This document shows, piece after piece, positions 43,574 through 52,248 of a stretch of DNA of 64,000 nt. Position 1 is the stretch's first letter, and each line of letters opens with the position of its first letter. Both the position numbers and the translations under genes were made by a program. Below the pieces are notes generated by a model. The model had not been told where the DNA came from. It worked only from the letters and a program-made list of their open reading frames with translations, and did not search any database. The DNA comes from Hoylesella buccalis ATCC 35310 (lineage in GTDB: Bacteria; Bacteroidota; Bacteroidia; Bacteroidales; Bacteroidaceae), in assembly GCF_025151385.1 (NCBI RefSeq), contig NZ_CP102287.1, forward strand, positions 682,001 through 746,000, in the 5' to 3' direction.

Positions 43574-45250
43574 ATGAAAGAAATTCCGAGTTTTAATGCC
43601 CTCATTCAAAAGAGCATTATCGACCATTGGACTTTGAACGCCCTAACTGACTATAAAGGCGTTACTCTTCAGTATCACGATGTGGCTCGAAAAATAGAAA
43701 AGCTGCACATCTTGTTTGAAAACAGCGGTGTTCAGAAGGGTGACAAGATTGCCCTCTGTGGACGAAACAGTGCGGCTTGGGCATGCGCATTCTTAGCAAC
43801 ACTGACTTATGGAGCCGTTGCTGTTCCCATTTTGCACGAATTTACCGCCGAACAAATACACAACATTGTCAATCACAGCGAAGCAAAATTGCTGTTCGTC
43901 GGCGACGTTGTAGCAACCGTCATCGACGAAAAAGAGATGCCAGACTTGGAAGGAATCGTTTATATTCCCGATTATTCATTGTTCGTTTCCAGAACAGAGA
44001 AGTTGACGTATGCCCGAGAACATCTTAACGAGATGTTCGGAAAAAAGTATCCTAAGTACTTCAGACCAGAACATGTCAACTACTATATCGAGCAAGATCC
44101 AGAAGAATTGGCACTGATTAACTACACGAGCGGAACGACAGGATTCTCGAAAGGCGTGATGATTCCCTATCGCGCCATGTGGGGAAACGTAGACTTTGCC
44201 CGGCACGAGTTGCGTGGCATCATGCGCGAAGGCGATCATGTGTTAAGCATTCTGCCCATGGCTCACATGTATGGCATGGCCTTTGAATTCATTTATGAGT
44301 TTATTACGGGCTGCCACATCTTCTATCTTACCCGTCTGCCGAGCCCAGCCGTCATTGCTCAAGCATACGCTGAAATCAAGCCTGCCTTAATTATTGCCGT
44401 ACCGCTGGTCATCGAGAAGATTATCAAGAAGCGGGTCTACCCAAAGATACAGAACAACATGATGAAGCTGTTGCTTAACATGCCTGTCATCAACACCAAG
44501 ATTCACGAGAAGATTGGACAAGAGGTTATCAACGCTTTTGGTGGCAATTTCCATGAAGTCATTATTGGCGGTGCTGCTTTCAACAAGGACATCGAGAATT
44601 TCTTGCAGAAGATAGGTTTCCCATATACCGTTGGATACGGCACAACCGAGTGTGCTCCAATCATCGCATACGCCAACCATGAGACGTTTGTCCCCGGCAG
44701 TTGCGGTCGTGCTGCCTACCACATGGAAGTAAAGATCAACAGTAACGATCCGCAGAACGTTCCCGGTGAGATTTGGGCAAGAGGCACAAACGTGATGCTG
44801 GGATATTACAAGAATCCTGAAGCTACAGCAGAAGCACTAGATGCTGAGGGCTGGTATCACACTGGCGACTTAGGAACAATGGACGCAGAAGGCAATATTT
44901 TCATCAAGGGACGTTTGAAGAACATGCTGCTGGGTGCGAGTGGGCAAAACATTTACCCCGAAGAAATAGAAGATAGGCTCAACGCCATGCCCATGGTCAG
45001 CGAGAGTGTGGTGATTCAAGAAAACAACAAACTGGTGGGACTGGTTTGTCCCGACTTGGATGAAGCTAATTCCATTGGGCTGACAAGGTCGGATATTGAA
45101 GAAGTCATGGAACAAAACAGACTGCAACTGAACAACGAATTGCCAGCCTATAGCAAACTGAGTGCTATCAGATTACATGATGAAGAGTTTGAAAAAACGC
45201 CGAAGAAGAGCATCAAGAGGTATCTTTATCAGAACGCACATGAGGCATAA
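43574..45250 (+). CDS. AMP-binding long-chain acyl-CoA synthetase
   Basis: 558 residues. Activates fatty acids with ATP and CoA. ANL-family motifs: INYTSGTTGFSKGVMIPYRA (P-loop-like), VGYGTTECAPII, GWYHTGDLGTMDAEGN and FIKGRLKNMLLGASGQNIYPEE (hinge and A8). The C-terminal KTPKKSIKRYLY carries the catalytic lysine of A10. No membrane segment. Could serve lipid recycling or membrane remodelling. Confidence 0.92.
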   Translation: MKEIPSFNALIQKSIIDHWTLNALTDYKGVTLQYHDVARKIEKLHILFENSGVQKGDKIALCGRNSAAWACAFLATLTYGAVAVPILHEFTAEQIHNIVNHSEAKLLFVGDVVATVIDEKEMPDLEGIVYIPDYSLFVSRTEKLTYAREHLNEMFGKKYPKYFRPEHVNYYIEQDPEELALINYTSGTTGFSKGVMIPYRAMWGNVDFARHELRGIMREGDHVLSILPMAHMYGMAFEFIYEFITGCHIFYLTRLPSPAVIAQAYAEIKPALIIAVPLVIEKIIKKRVYPKIQNNMMKLLLNMPVINTKIHEKIGQEVINAFGGNFHEVIIGGAAFNKDIENFLQKIGFPYTVGYGTTECAPIIAYANHETFVPGSCGRAAYHMEVKINSNDPQNVPGEIWARGTNVMLGYYKNPEATAEALDAEGWYHTGDLGTMDAEGNIFIKGRLKNMLLGASGQNIYPEEIEDRLNAMPMVSESVVIQENNKLVGLVCPDLDEANSIGLTRSDIEEVMEQNRLQLNNELPAYSKLSAIRLHDEEFEKTPKKSIKRYLYQNAHEA

Positions 45251-45296
45251 AGTCGTTTTTCAGCCTTGCAGAATAAGAAGAAACTGAAAGTGAAAG

Positions 45297-45332
45297 AAAA
45301 GAGACAACCACGCTGGTGATTGTCTCTTTTTA
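45297..45332. terminator. Terminator between convergent acyl-CoA synthetase and desulfoferrodoxin genes
   Basis: Stem AAAAGAGACAA (45297-45307) / TTGTCTCTTTT (45320-45330) with an inner CCAC/GTGA part, A-rich on one side and T-rich on the other, so it can work in both directions. Confidence 0.85.
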
Positions 45333-45363
45333 TATGATTCAAAGCGAAAGACAAAACAATGCC

Positions 45364-45741
45364 TTATTCTGCTTTCCACAAACCGTGCAGATTGCAGTAC
45401 TCACGTGCACAAACTTCGGTAGCACAGGTCTTGAACTCAGCCACTGGCTTGTCAGATGGTGTAAGATATTTGCGAAGAACTTCGGTCGGTGTAATCAGCT
45501 CAATCCACTGGATGTAGTGTTCCTCCGTCATCGGATGCTCTACCTCACCCACGGTTACACGGTAGCCACCTTCTATCTTTTCAATCACAGGAACGTGCTT
45601 TTCCGTCGCAGCGTCAACGGTGTTCTCCTTCAAAAGTTTCATAGGAGCACCACAACAGGTAAGTTCTCCGGTTGACTCATTCACTACTTCAACCATGTTA
45701 CCACACTTTTCACATTTGTAAATTTCGTTTCTTTTTGTCAT
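45364..45741 (-). CDS. dfx: Desulfoferrodoxin (superoxide reductase, 2Fe type)
   Basis: 125 residues. Reduces superoxide to peroxide without making oxygen, a defence in anaerobes. The N-terminal Dx domain binds iron with CEKCGNMVE and TCCGAP. The catalytic center II has [21 protein letters not shown] (two His) and a final [12 protein letters not shown] (Cys and His ligands). Normal length for the 2Fe form. It has its own promoter (-7 box 30 bp upstream of the start). Confidence 0.97.
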   Translation of the reverse strand: MTKRNEIYKCEKCGNMVEVVNESTGELTCCGAPMKLLKENTVDAATEKHVPVIEKIEGGYRVTVGEVEHPMTEEHYIQWIELITPTEVLRKYLTPSDKPVAEFKTCATEVCAREYCNLHGLWKAE

Positions 45742-45770
45742 AATCTTAGTATTCTATAATGTTGATATGA

Positions 45771-45801
45771 CAAAGATACAGAAAATAAAAGAATGATACA
45801 A
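45771..45801 (-). promoter_or_regulatory. Desulfoferrodoxin promoter
   Basis: On the minus strand TTG (45799-45801), 20 bp, TATCTTTG (45771-45778), 30 bp before the start codon. The next 230 bp (45802-46033) show no gene. Confidence 0.65.
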
Positions 45802-46033
45802 CAATTACAATGTGAAAAAAATACAAATTACACATCTTCTTTTATCTTACCCTGATGCCTCTACCCTATTTCATTTTCCCTTTGTAAAAATAAGCACAAC
45901 GACTGCTTGTACTTGGTCTGATACCACATATAGTTGAGCAAAACGACAACCCTGTTACTGATAACCACACTAAAACGAGGATATGCCTCGAGCCACAAAG
46001 TCCAAGAAATGTACGATTTTATAACCGTTTTTT

Positions 46034-46243
46034 GCCCTTAAAACGCCCCATGAAAACTTTCATTCTAGCAAAAAACGATAGGCAATGAGGAAGCAAACAA
46101 TTGAGATTTGGTAGGAAAAAATTGGGTGTTGACAGGAAAAAGCAATGCTTTTATTGCACTACAAGCATCACTTTGCCTGTTAATAGATAGGTGATTGTCT
46201 CACAAGAGCATGCATATTAAAGCCCAAAAGCAATGCTTTTGGC
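46034..46243 (-). repeat. Dispersed ~210-bp intergenic repeat, copy 2
   Basis: Reverse complement of copy 1 at 25400-25607, with the same order of blocks and almost the same length (210 against 208 bp). It contains two AAAGCAATGCTTTT palindromes (near 46139-46155 and 46228-46241). Non-coding. The rest of the gap (46244-46619) shows no supported gene. Confidence 0.7.
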
Positions 46244-46619
46244 AGGAAAGATGATGAAAAAGATGGGCGAAACAGTACGATATTCGGGTAACAAATTGTA
46301 TTATAGGTATATACGAAATCTGCTTATATTTGGCTTATTTGCGATAACAGATAGATCTACTGCAAATAAGCCAAGCACAGAGAAGTTGGTTGTCAAGAAA
46401 ATTCATCATCTATCAGACACGAATCCAGTACCCACACAGGTTTGTATGCTTAATGGTAATGAGGTGTAACACGGTGAAAGGCTACGCGGCTGGATGACAT
46501 AAAGCAAAAGAACGGTTTACGTCTTTCAAGCCTTTAGGCCCAACAAAGAATCTTTAGCACAGCAACAAGAACTCTTATCTTACATTCTTTTAATATGTAA
46601 CGACAAGCTGTACAGCCTT

Positions 46620-47033
46620 CTAAACAGGCGTGTCTTCGGGACGCTCAGTAAAGATATCGTCGGCCGAGTTGATCTCGTCAAGGTCGAACCACTGACTCAT
46701 TTTTGCCTTGGCCTTTTGCTTGACCTCGTCAGAAACCTCACCCCAAACCTTATGGAGTACGTAAATCAATACCGCCAAGTCGTCACTGAGGCCTGCGATA
46801 GGGATGGCATCTGGCACAACATCAAGCGGACTGATGAGATAGCCCAACGCTCCAATGATGATGGCTTTATCCCTAACCGACACCTTGTCGTTCTCTAAGG
46901 TGTAATAAAGAATGAGTGCGGCATAGACAAGCTTTGCACCCGCACGCTTTGCAATGCGTGATATTTTTTCGACAAAACCAGAGTTAGAGAACTTGTCTTT
47001 ATACTTCATAAAATCTGGCAAATTCATTTCCAT
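46620..47033 (-). CDS. YkvA family (DUF1232) small membrane protein
   Basis: 137 residues. The DUF1232 core (about 50-95) has KAIIIGALGYLISPLDVVPD and IAGLSDDLAVLIYVL, two membrane or membrane-like helices with the ISPLDVVPD motif. The acidic tail (EINSADDIFTERPED) is typical. Function unknown. Transcribed in the same direction as the yihY gene upstream, with about 110 bp between them. Confidence 0.88.
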   Translation of the reverse strand: MEMNLPDFMKYKDKFSNSGFVEKISRIAKRAGAKLVYAALILYYTLENDKVSVRDKAIIIGALGYLISPLDVVPDAIPIAGLSDDLAVLIYVLHKVWGEVSDEVKQKAKAKMSQWFDLDEINSADDIFTERPEDTPV

Positions 47034-47141
47034 ACGTTAATCCTTTCTACTGTTATAATGATGAAGCAGATTAAACTCAACAATCATTTAGTTTATAATT
47101 GGTTGGTAAGATACCAATACCTAATTAAATAACGGGTATTT

Positions 47142-48503
47142 TCACGCATTATTATTTGTTTGCATGACTTCTTGGGGGAATAACGCCCTGATTGGAACAT
47201 CACGCAGCTGATCCAAATAGGTCTTGCGTAAGTCGAACAGATGCTTCCAATCCGTTGAAGTGAGTTGCTCGTGCAAATCAAGTTGCATGTCCCACCGCCC
47301 CAATGCTTCCAATCTATCGACCATGTCGCCTACCGTTATATGATCCAACGTCTGTGCTGGCTGGTAGATTAGGTCGCCATCATGATCTTCATGGCAAACA
47401 CTCGAATTGATGAGATTCACCTCTGTCAAATTGTACAATAAGTCGTTGGTGACGCGAATCGGAATGTTTGTTTCCAATTTTAATTCAAGAGCGGTATAAG
47501 GTTTCTTCCCCTCAACGAATCGGTTGCATATCTTGCTGAGCAGCACGGCACTCATCAAGAGCCGATAGCGATGACTAATTTCATTTGGATTGGTCAGAAA
47601 GGCTAAATCTTCCAAGTTCTGATTGGTGTAGCACAATTGTGCGCCAAACAAGCAAATGGTCCACGATATCTGCACCCAGAGCATGAACAATGGCAGTGCG
47701 GCAAACGACCCGTAAATGGCATTGTAACTGGACAACAGCATCTGACCGTGGATATAAAACAACTGCAACACCTGCATGGCCACACCGGCGAGAATGCCTG
47801 GCGCGATGGCTGCGGTAAGCTTGACCTTCGTGTTGGGCATAAAGATGTACAAACCGATGAACACGCACGACATGATGACAAAAGGCATCACCTTCAACCC
47901 TATCTGCAACATGGGTGCTAGCAGCATATAGCCTTGCGCACGGTCGACGAATGCGGTCATAAAGATGGAGATACCAGAAATCAAGACAATCAAGATAGGC
48001 ATTAAAAAGACCATGGCAAGATAGTCGGTGACGGTACGGAACAGCGTGCGTTCGTGCTTCACCTGCCAAATATTGTTGAAAGTTTGCTCAATGGTTCGTG
48101 TCAACCGAAGCACCGTCCACAGCATGAAGAGTAAGCCAACGCCAAGGATGACGCCACTCTGTGTGTGTACCAAATACGAATTGACGAAACCAATAATAAT
48201 TTCAGCGGCTTGTGACTGCCCTGACAAGGCATTGCGGAACCACTCTTCAATGTACTTAGAAAAGCCAAAACCTCGCGCCACAGCAAACACTACCGCACAA
48301 ATGGGAACAATGGCCAACAACGTAGAATAAGTTAGTGCGGCAGCTAAATCGCCCGTTCCCTTGGTAAGGAAGAACTTGACAGCTAATGATAGTTTTTTGA
48401 CGATGCTAATGAGCAGATATTGCAAAGACGACACGTCTTTGGGTGTAATGCGCCAGATGTCTACTGTCAGGAAGCGCTGAACTTGCAGTATATACTTGTT
48501 CAT
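47142..48503 (-). CDS. YihY/BrkB family inner-membrane protein
   Basis: 453 residues from ATG 48503; the longer frame needs a TTG start. Six or more membrane segments in the YihY core (about 35-300): GTGDLAAALTYSTLLAIVPI, FMLWTVLRLTRTIEQTFNNI, GSFAALPLFMLWVQISWTI. The C-terminal 150 residues form a soluble, winged-helix-like part (LELKLETNIPIRVTNDLLYN). The old name ribonuclease BN does not apply. Possible transporter or envelope factor. Neighbour of the RNase P RNA gene. Confidence 0.88.
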   Translation of the reverse strand: MNKYILQVQRFLTVDIWRITPKDVSSLQYLLISIVKKLSLAVKFFLTKGTGDLAAALTYSTLLAIVPICAVVFAVARGFGFSKYIEEWFRNALSGQSQAAEIIIGFVNSYLVHTQSGVILGVGLLFMLWTVLRLTRTIEQTFNNIWQVKHERTLFRTVTDYLAMVFLMPILIVLISGISIFMTAFVDRAQGYMLLAPMLQIGLKVMPFVIMSCVFIGLYIFMPNTKVKLTAAIAPGILAGVAMQVLQLFYIHGQMLLSSYNAIYGSFAALPLFMLWVQISWTICLFGAQLCYTNQNLEDLAFLTNPNEISHRYRLLMSAVLLSKICNRFVEGKKPYTALELKLETNIPIRVTNDLLYNLTEVNLINSSVCHEDHDGDLIYQPAQTLDHITVGDMVDRLEALGRWDMQLDLHEQLTSTDWKHLFDLRKTYLDQLRDVPIRALFPQEVMQTNNNA

Positions 48504-48577
48504 AGATTGTACTTCATTACAAGACAAAGCTCTAATGTCTTGCCTTGGTGATGCTATTTGATTTCATAAAAATAAGA

Positions 48578-48936
48578 AGTGTTCCTATAAGCCGGGTTCT
48601 GTAACCAACGATGTTGGCGCTCTGCCATTTATCTACTTTGGAAGTCGCCCTCCAACTCTAGCATTCTACCCTCCATTGTACGCGAACGTTTAGGCGGACA
48701 ACCTTCAAACAATGGTATACGCGAACTTGCAACCTCCAGATGGTACAGCCTGATGATCACCCATCAGCTGGTGGTCTCTTACACCACCTTCTCACCCTTA
48801 CCCTTGCGGGCGGTTATTCTCTTCTACCGACACCTACTGTCACCAATAGCTTCTAGTTTCAGAAGTGGAGCGTCCTGTGTTGCCCGGACTTTCCTCTCGC
48901 ATCCAAAAGATACCAGCGGCAGAGCCGGAACACTTA
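48578..48936 (-). ncRNA. rnpB: RNase P RNA (bacterial class A)
   Basis: Catalytic RNA that matures the 5' end of tRNAs. On the minus strand the conserved P4 parts are seen: GAGGAAAGTCCGGGC near the 5' end and ACAGAACCCGGCTTATAG near the 3' end. The termini AAGTGTTCC and GGAACACTT pair as P1. The P15-type region AGGTTGTCCGCC and the AGAGGAAAGTCC box confirm the class. Length about 359 nt. Ends are good to about 5 nt. Confidence 0.93.
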
Positions 48937-48946
48937 CTTATGAGCG

Positions 48947-48954
48947 CAAAGATA
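48947..48954 (-). promoter_or_regulatory. rnpB promoter -7 box
   Basis: Minus-strand TATCTTTG ends 11 bp before the 5' end of rnpB, the right distance. The -33 box is not clear. Confidence 0.5.
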
Positions 48955-49359
48955 GTAAAAAATAAAGAGATGAAGAGTGGAAACAAAAAGTTTTTACTTC
49001 TAGGCCATTGAAGTCCAAAGAGGAAGTACACCAACAGAAAACCATTATACACAAGCGTCCAAACGTCTGACATGGTCATCGTTTAATCGTTTGGACGAAC
49101 CTAAATCTTTGAGGATAATTGAAAAACACAGGCCCTGGAATCTTCAATATTTGTAAAAACACATGACAATGACTTAAGAGCCGTTAATGTGTTAAAACAA
49201 ATTGTTAAATTGGAATAAAGAAACTGGACAAAATGGCAGATTAACGTTTTTTGCGCTTAAATTTGCATCAGTTATAAACAAATGGCAGAATGTTGCTTGC
49301 CATCTATCAGGCAGAACATTCTCGATGAAAGAAATAAAGAACAATTAAATCATATTTAA
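48955..49359. other. Gap between rnpB and htrA, no gene
   Basis: Holds a TAAATTTG -7-like box at 49258-49265 (plus strand), about 95 bp before htrA, and an ACACAT/ATGTGT pair near 49149 and 49190. No other feature is supported. Confidence 0.45.
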
Positions 49360-50817
49360 ATGAAAAAGTATTCTAACTATTTGCTAACAGCAATGTGCCT
49401 CATCGCACTTGCTTTTTCTGCCGGCTCGTTTATTAAGGTGAACGCAGCTGGTGATCAAGTTCCCGCTGCAGGACAACCAGTAGACTTAACTTATGCTGCT
49501 GATAAAGCGTTGCCGGCAGTGGTTCACATCAAATATGTGCAGAACTCGAAGACCAGAACCGTGGAGGTACCTAGCAATCCTTTCTCTGATTTCTTTGGCT
49601 TCCCATTCGATTTCTTTGGACAAGGACAAGGTGGAACACAAAAGCGACAAATGCAAACTCCACCGAAGAGAGCAACAGGTTCAGGTGTTTTGATTTCTGA
49701 TGATGGATACATCGTCACGAATAACCACGTGGTTGAGGGTGCCGATGAACTAACTGTCACGTTGACAGACAACAGAGAGTTCTCTGCAAGAGTGGTTGGT
49801 ACGGACAAAACTACCGACCTGGCACTCATCAAAATTGACGGAAGCAAACTTCCTACCCTCCCCATTGGCGACTCTGACAAACTGAAAATTGGCGAATGGG
49901 TCATTGCCGTGGGCAACCCATTTGGTCTAAACAATACAGTAACGGCTGGAATTGTCAGCGCAAAAGCAAGATCTTTGTACGCTAATGGTGTAGAAAGCTT
50001 TATCCAAACCGATGCAGCCATCAACGCAGGTAACTCGGGTGGTGCCTTGGTTAACGCACAAGGAGAGCTGGTAGGCATCAATGCCATGCTGTATTCTCAA
50101 ACGGGTTCGTATGCCGGTTATGGATTTGCCATTCCGACAAGCATCATGAACAAAGTGGTGAGCGATCTCAAGAAATTTGGTACAGTGCAGCGTGCAATGC
50201 TCGGAATTCAAGGGCAAGACGTGCTGAACTACATCAACATGCAAAAAGAACAGGATAAAGATGTGGATCTGGGAACCAACTCTGGCGTATACGTTGCCAA
50301 GGTTGAGAGCGAAGGAGCGGGTGCTGAAGCTGGTCTGCAAGAAGGCGACGTCATCACCAATCTGGATGGCAAAAAGATCAACAAAATGGCCGAGTTGCAG
50401 GAAATTATCTACAGCAAGCGGCCTGGCGAGAAGATAACCATCACTTATCTGCACAACAAGAAAAAGAATACAAAGACCGTTACGCTGAAAAACGCACAGG
50501 GCAACACAAGCATTGTCAAGGTGGCAGACCTTGATGTGCTTGGGGGCAACTTCAGAGAAATAACCTCAGCACAAAAGCAACAGATGCGCACGAGCTACGG
50601 CTTGGAAGTGATTAAAATTAACAAAGGGGCACTAAAAGAGGCTGGCATCTCGAAGGGTTTCATTATTCTGGAGGTGAATGACATACCAATGAAGGCATTA
50701 GAGGACTTGCAAACTGCTGTAAAAAAGGCATCAACAAGTAAAGATCCCGTACTTTACATCAAGGGCATCTGGCCATCCGGCAAGCGAGACTACTTTGCTG
50801 TGACGGTCAATCGATAA
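49360..50817 (+). CDS. htrA: HtrA/DegQ family periplasmic serine protease
   Basis: 485 residues. Quality-control protease and chaperone of envelope proteins. Signal peptide MKKYSNYLLTAMCLIALAFS. Trypsin-like domain with the catalytic triad His123 (TNNHVVEGADE), Asp153 (TTDLALIKI) and Ser226 (NAGNSGGALVN). Two PDZ domains follow (about 285-375 and 395-480), with LGIQGQDV opening the first. A Gly/Gln-rich loop (FFGQGQGGTQKRQ) lies before the protease core. Followed by a strong terminator. Confidence 0.97.
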   Translation: MKKYSNYLLTAMCLIALAFSAGSFIKVNAAGDQVPAAGQPVDLTYAADKALPAVVHIKYVQNSKTRTVEVPSNPFSDFFGFPFDFFGQGQGGTQKRQMQTPPKRATGSGVLISDDGYIVTNNHVVEGADELTVTLTDNREFSARVVGTDKTTDLALIKIDGSKLPTLPIGDSDKLKIGEWVIAVGNPFGLNNTVTAGIVSAKARSLYANGVESFIQTDAAINAGNSGGALVNAQGELVGINAMLYSQTGSYAGYGFAIPTSIMNKVVSDLKKFGTVQRAMLGIQGQDVLNYINMQKEQDKDVDLGTNSGVYVAKVESEGAGAEAGLQEGDVITNLDGKKINKMAELQEIIYSKRPGEKITITYLHNKKKNTKTVTLKNAQGNTSIVKVADLDVLGGNFREITSAQKQQMRTSYGLEVIKINKGALKEAGISKGFIILEVNDIPMKALEDLQTAVKKASTSKDPVLYIKGIWPSGKRDYFAVTVNR

Positions 50818-50860
50818 GCTTTCAAACAAAGTTAAGTATCTCCCAAAAGAGATTTTAAAT

Positions 50861-50905
50861 AAGAAGAGAATGCAAGTTTCTACACATGCATTCTCTTCTT
50901 TTTGA
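50861..50905 (+). terminator. htrA terminator
   Basis: A perfect 14-bp stem AAGAAGAGAATGCA (50861-50874) / TGCATTCTCTTCTT (50887-50900) followed by a T run. Confidence 0.9.
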
Positions 50906-50967
50906 TTAACACAGTAAACGTCTAATGTTGGATACTTACCCTACTTTTCACATTAACCAAACTCCAC

Positions 50968-50999
50968 ACCACCGTACATGCCGTTCGGCATACGGCGGT
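50968..50999 (-). ncRNA. Group II intron domain V-like hairpin (remnant)
   Basis: The minus-strand sequence folds as ACCGCCGTATGCC, loop GAAC, GGCATGTACGGTGGT: a 9-bp lower helix, a 2-nt bulge, a 4-bp upper helix and a GNRA-like loop. The lower helix contains C-G, G-T, C-G, the form of the CGC catalytic triad in domain V. GTACGGTGGTGTGG is also the usual end of bacterial group II introns. No reverse transcriptase or other domains are present, so it is a remnant of about 45 nt. Confidence 0.55.
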
Positions 51000-51319
51000 T
51001 TCGTGCTTTTATTTGAAGATTAATAATCGAAGTGCAAAACTTGTTGGTGTTTGGATTGTATTAAAACCATGAAAAACACAGCAGAGGTTTGCACTTCTAT
51101 TAACCTTCACCTCTTTTGAGCCTCATTAAAAGAGTAATGAGATAGTGTGATGAGCGCCAAGTTTTATTTCTTCATCACCAATTCATCCTTCGGATTTGTA
51201 AAATAAAACATACTGACTGTTCGAAGAGTTGACTATCTGTCTAGAATGCTATTAAGGTTAATTAACGTTTATTTTACATACAATTATTTTCCTCATGTGT
51301 ATTCTATAAAAAAACAGGC
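51000..51319. other. Gap upstream of fecR, no sigma factor
   Basis: No ORF with sigma-factor features and no clear TAnnTTTG promoter are seen in this AT-rich stretch, although fecR genes in PULs normally follow an ECF sigma gene here. Confidence 0.5.
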
Positions 51320-52240
51320 ATGAAGAATACAAAAGATAGAGAGAAGCTATTTAAAAATATAGAGGACATGTTAGATCATGACATTGACCAGCTTACCAAT
51401 CATGAGGAAGGAGCCAGCGAAGAACTTGGTGCACCAGAGTTTGATATGGACGGTGTTTTCAATAACATCATGAAAGTAATCACGCAAAAGAAGCATCATC
51501 CAATTGCGAATGTCCTCAAGTGGACATCAGCAGCGATTATTGTCTTTATGCTCGGATTTAGTTCTTATTACCTCTTTCTCAATTCCAGCGTTAAACACCA
51601 TGAAATCTATGCTTCAAAAGGTGAGAAGTTGCTCGTGGTTCTCCCTGATGGCACAAAGGTATTTCTTAATTCTGACTCTAAACTTAGTTACCCCGATAGG
51701 TTTTATGACCGACTCAGGGAAGTTGGACTCGAAGGTGAAGGATATTTCCAAGTCGCCAAAGATGCCAGGCATCCATTCATAGTCAGAACTTACGATATGA
51801 TGGTGAAGGTTACGGGAACAAAATTTAATATCAAAGCCTATCCAGAAAACAAAGATATCGTAACAACTTTGGATGAAGGACATGTTCTGGTGGGAAAATC
51901 AGGTAAGGAACACACCTTACGGTCTATGAAGCCCAACCAACAGGCCATCTATGCACGTAGAACGGCATCATGTGCGATTAGGAACGTGTCGAGCAATAAT
52001 GGTTCGTCTGATTGGAAAAACAACAGACTGTCTTTCATTAATACGCCGATGGATGAAGTGCTGCTGACGCTCGAACGCAATTTCAATGTCACTTTCATCA
52101 TCAAAGAGAACGCTGCTAAAAAATACAGCTATACATTCAACTGCAGTTCGAACGATATCAAAGAAGTGATAGAAACAATGGAGACAATCACACCGATAAG
52201 AATTAAAAAGCAAGACGAACAAACATATATAATCAATTAA
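51320..52240 (+). CDS. FecR family anti-sigma factor
   Basis: 306 residues. Inner-membrane anti-sigma regulator that receives a signal from the STN domain of the partner SusC. Cytoplasmic N-terminus (1-75, acidic), one membrane segment (about 76-96, WTSAAIIVFMLGFSSYYLFL), then the FecR domain (about 110-205; EKLLVVLPDGTKVFLNSDSK, VGLEGEGYFQVAKDARHPF) and the C-terminal DUF4974 domain (about 235-305; LSFINTPMDEVLLTLERNFN). It lies 8 bp before susC. The matching sigma factor is not adjacent, which is unusual. Confidence 0.93.
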   Translation: MKNTKDREKLFKNIEDMLDHDIDQLTNHEEGASEELGAPEFDMDGVFNNIMKVITQKKHHPIANVLKWTSAAIIVFMLGFSSYYLFLNSSVKHHEIYASKGEKLLVVLPDGTKVFLNSDSKLSYPDRFYDRLREVGLEGEGYFQVAKDARHPFIVRTYDMMVKVTGTKFNIKAYPENKDIVTTLDEGHVLVGKSGKEHTLRSMKPNQQAIYARRTASCAIRNVSSNNGSSDWKNNRLSFINTPMDEVLLTLERNFNVTFIIKENAAKKYSYTFNCSSNDIKEVIETMETITPIRIKKQDEQTYIIN

Positions 52241-52248
52241 TTATAGCT

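Noticed and set aside
46233..46469. Open frame of 78 codons in the 45.8-46.6 kb gap
   Set aside because: It starts inside the dispersed repeat, has low-complexity composition and no promoter or family likeness.
48840..49079. Membrane-protein-like open frame of 79 codons on the minus strand
   Set aside because: Its 3' half lies in the RNase P RNA, whose conserved parts are certain; the hydrophobic part comes from an AT-rich stretch.
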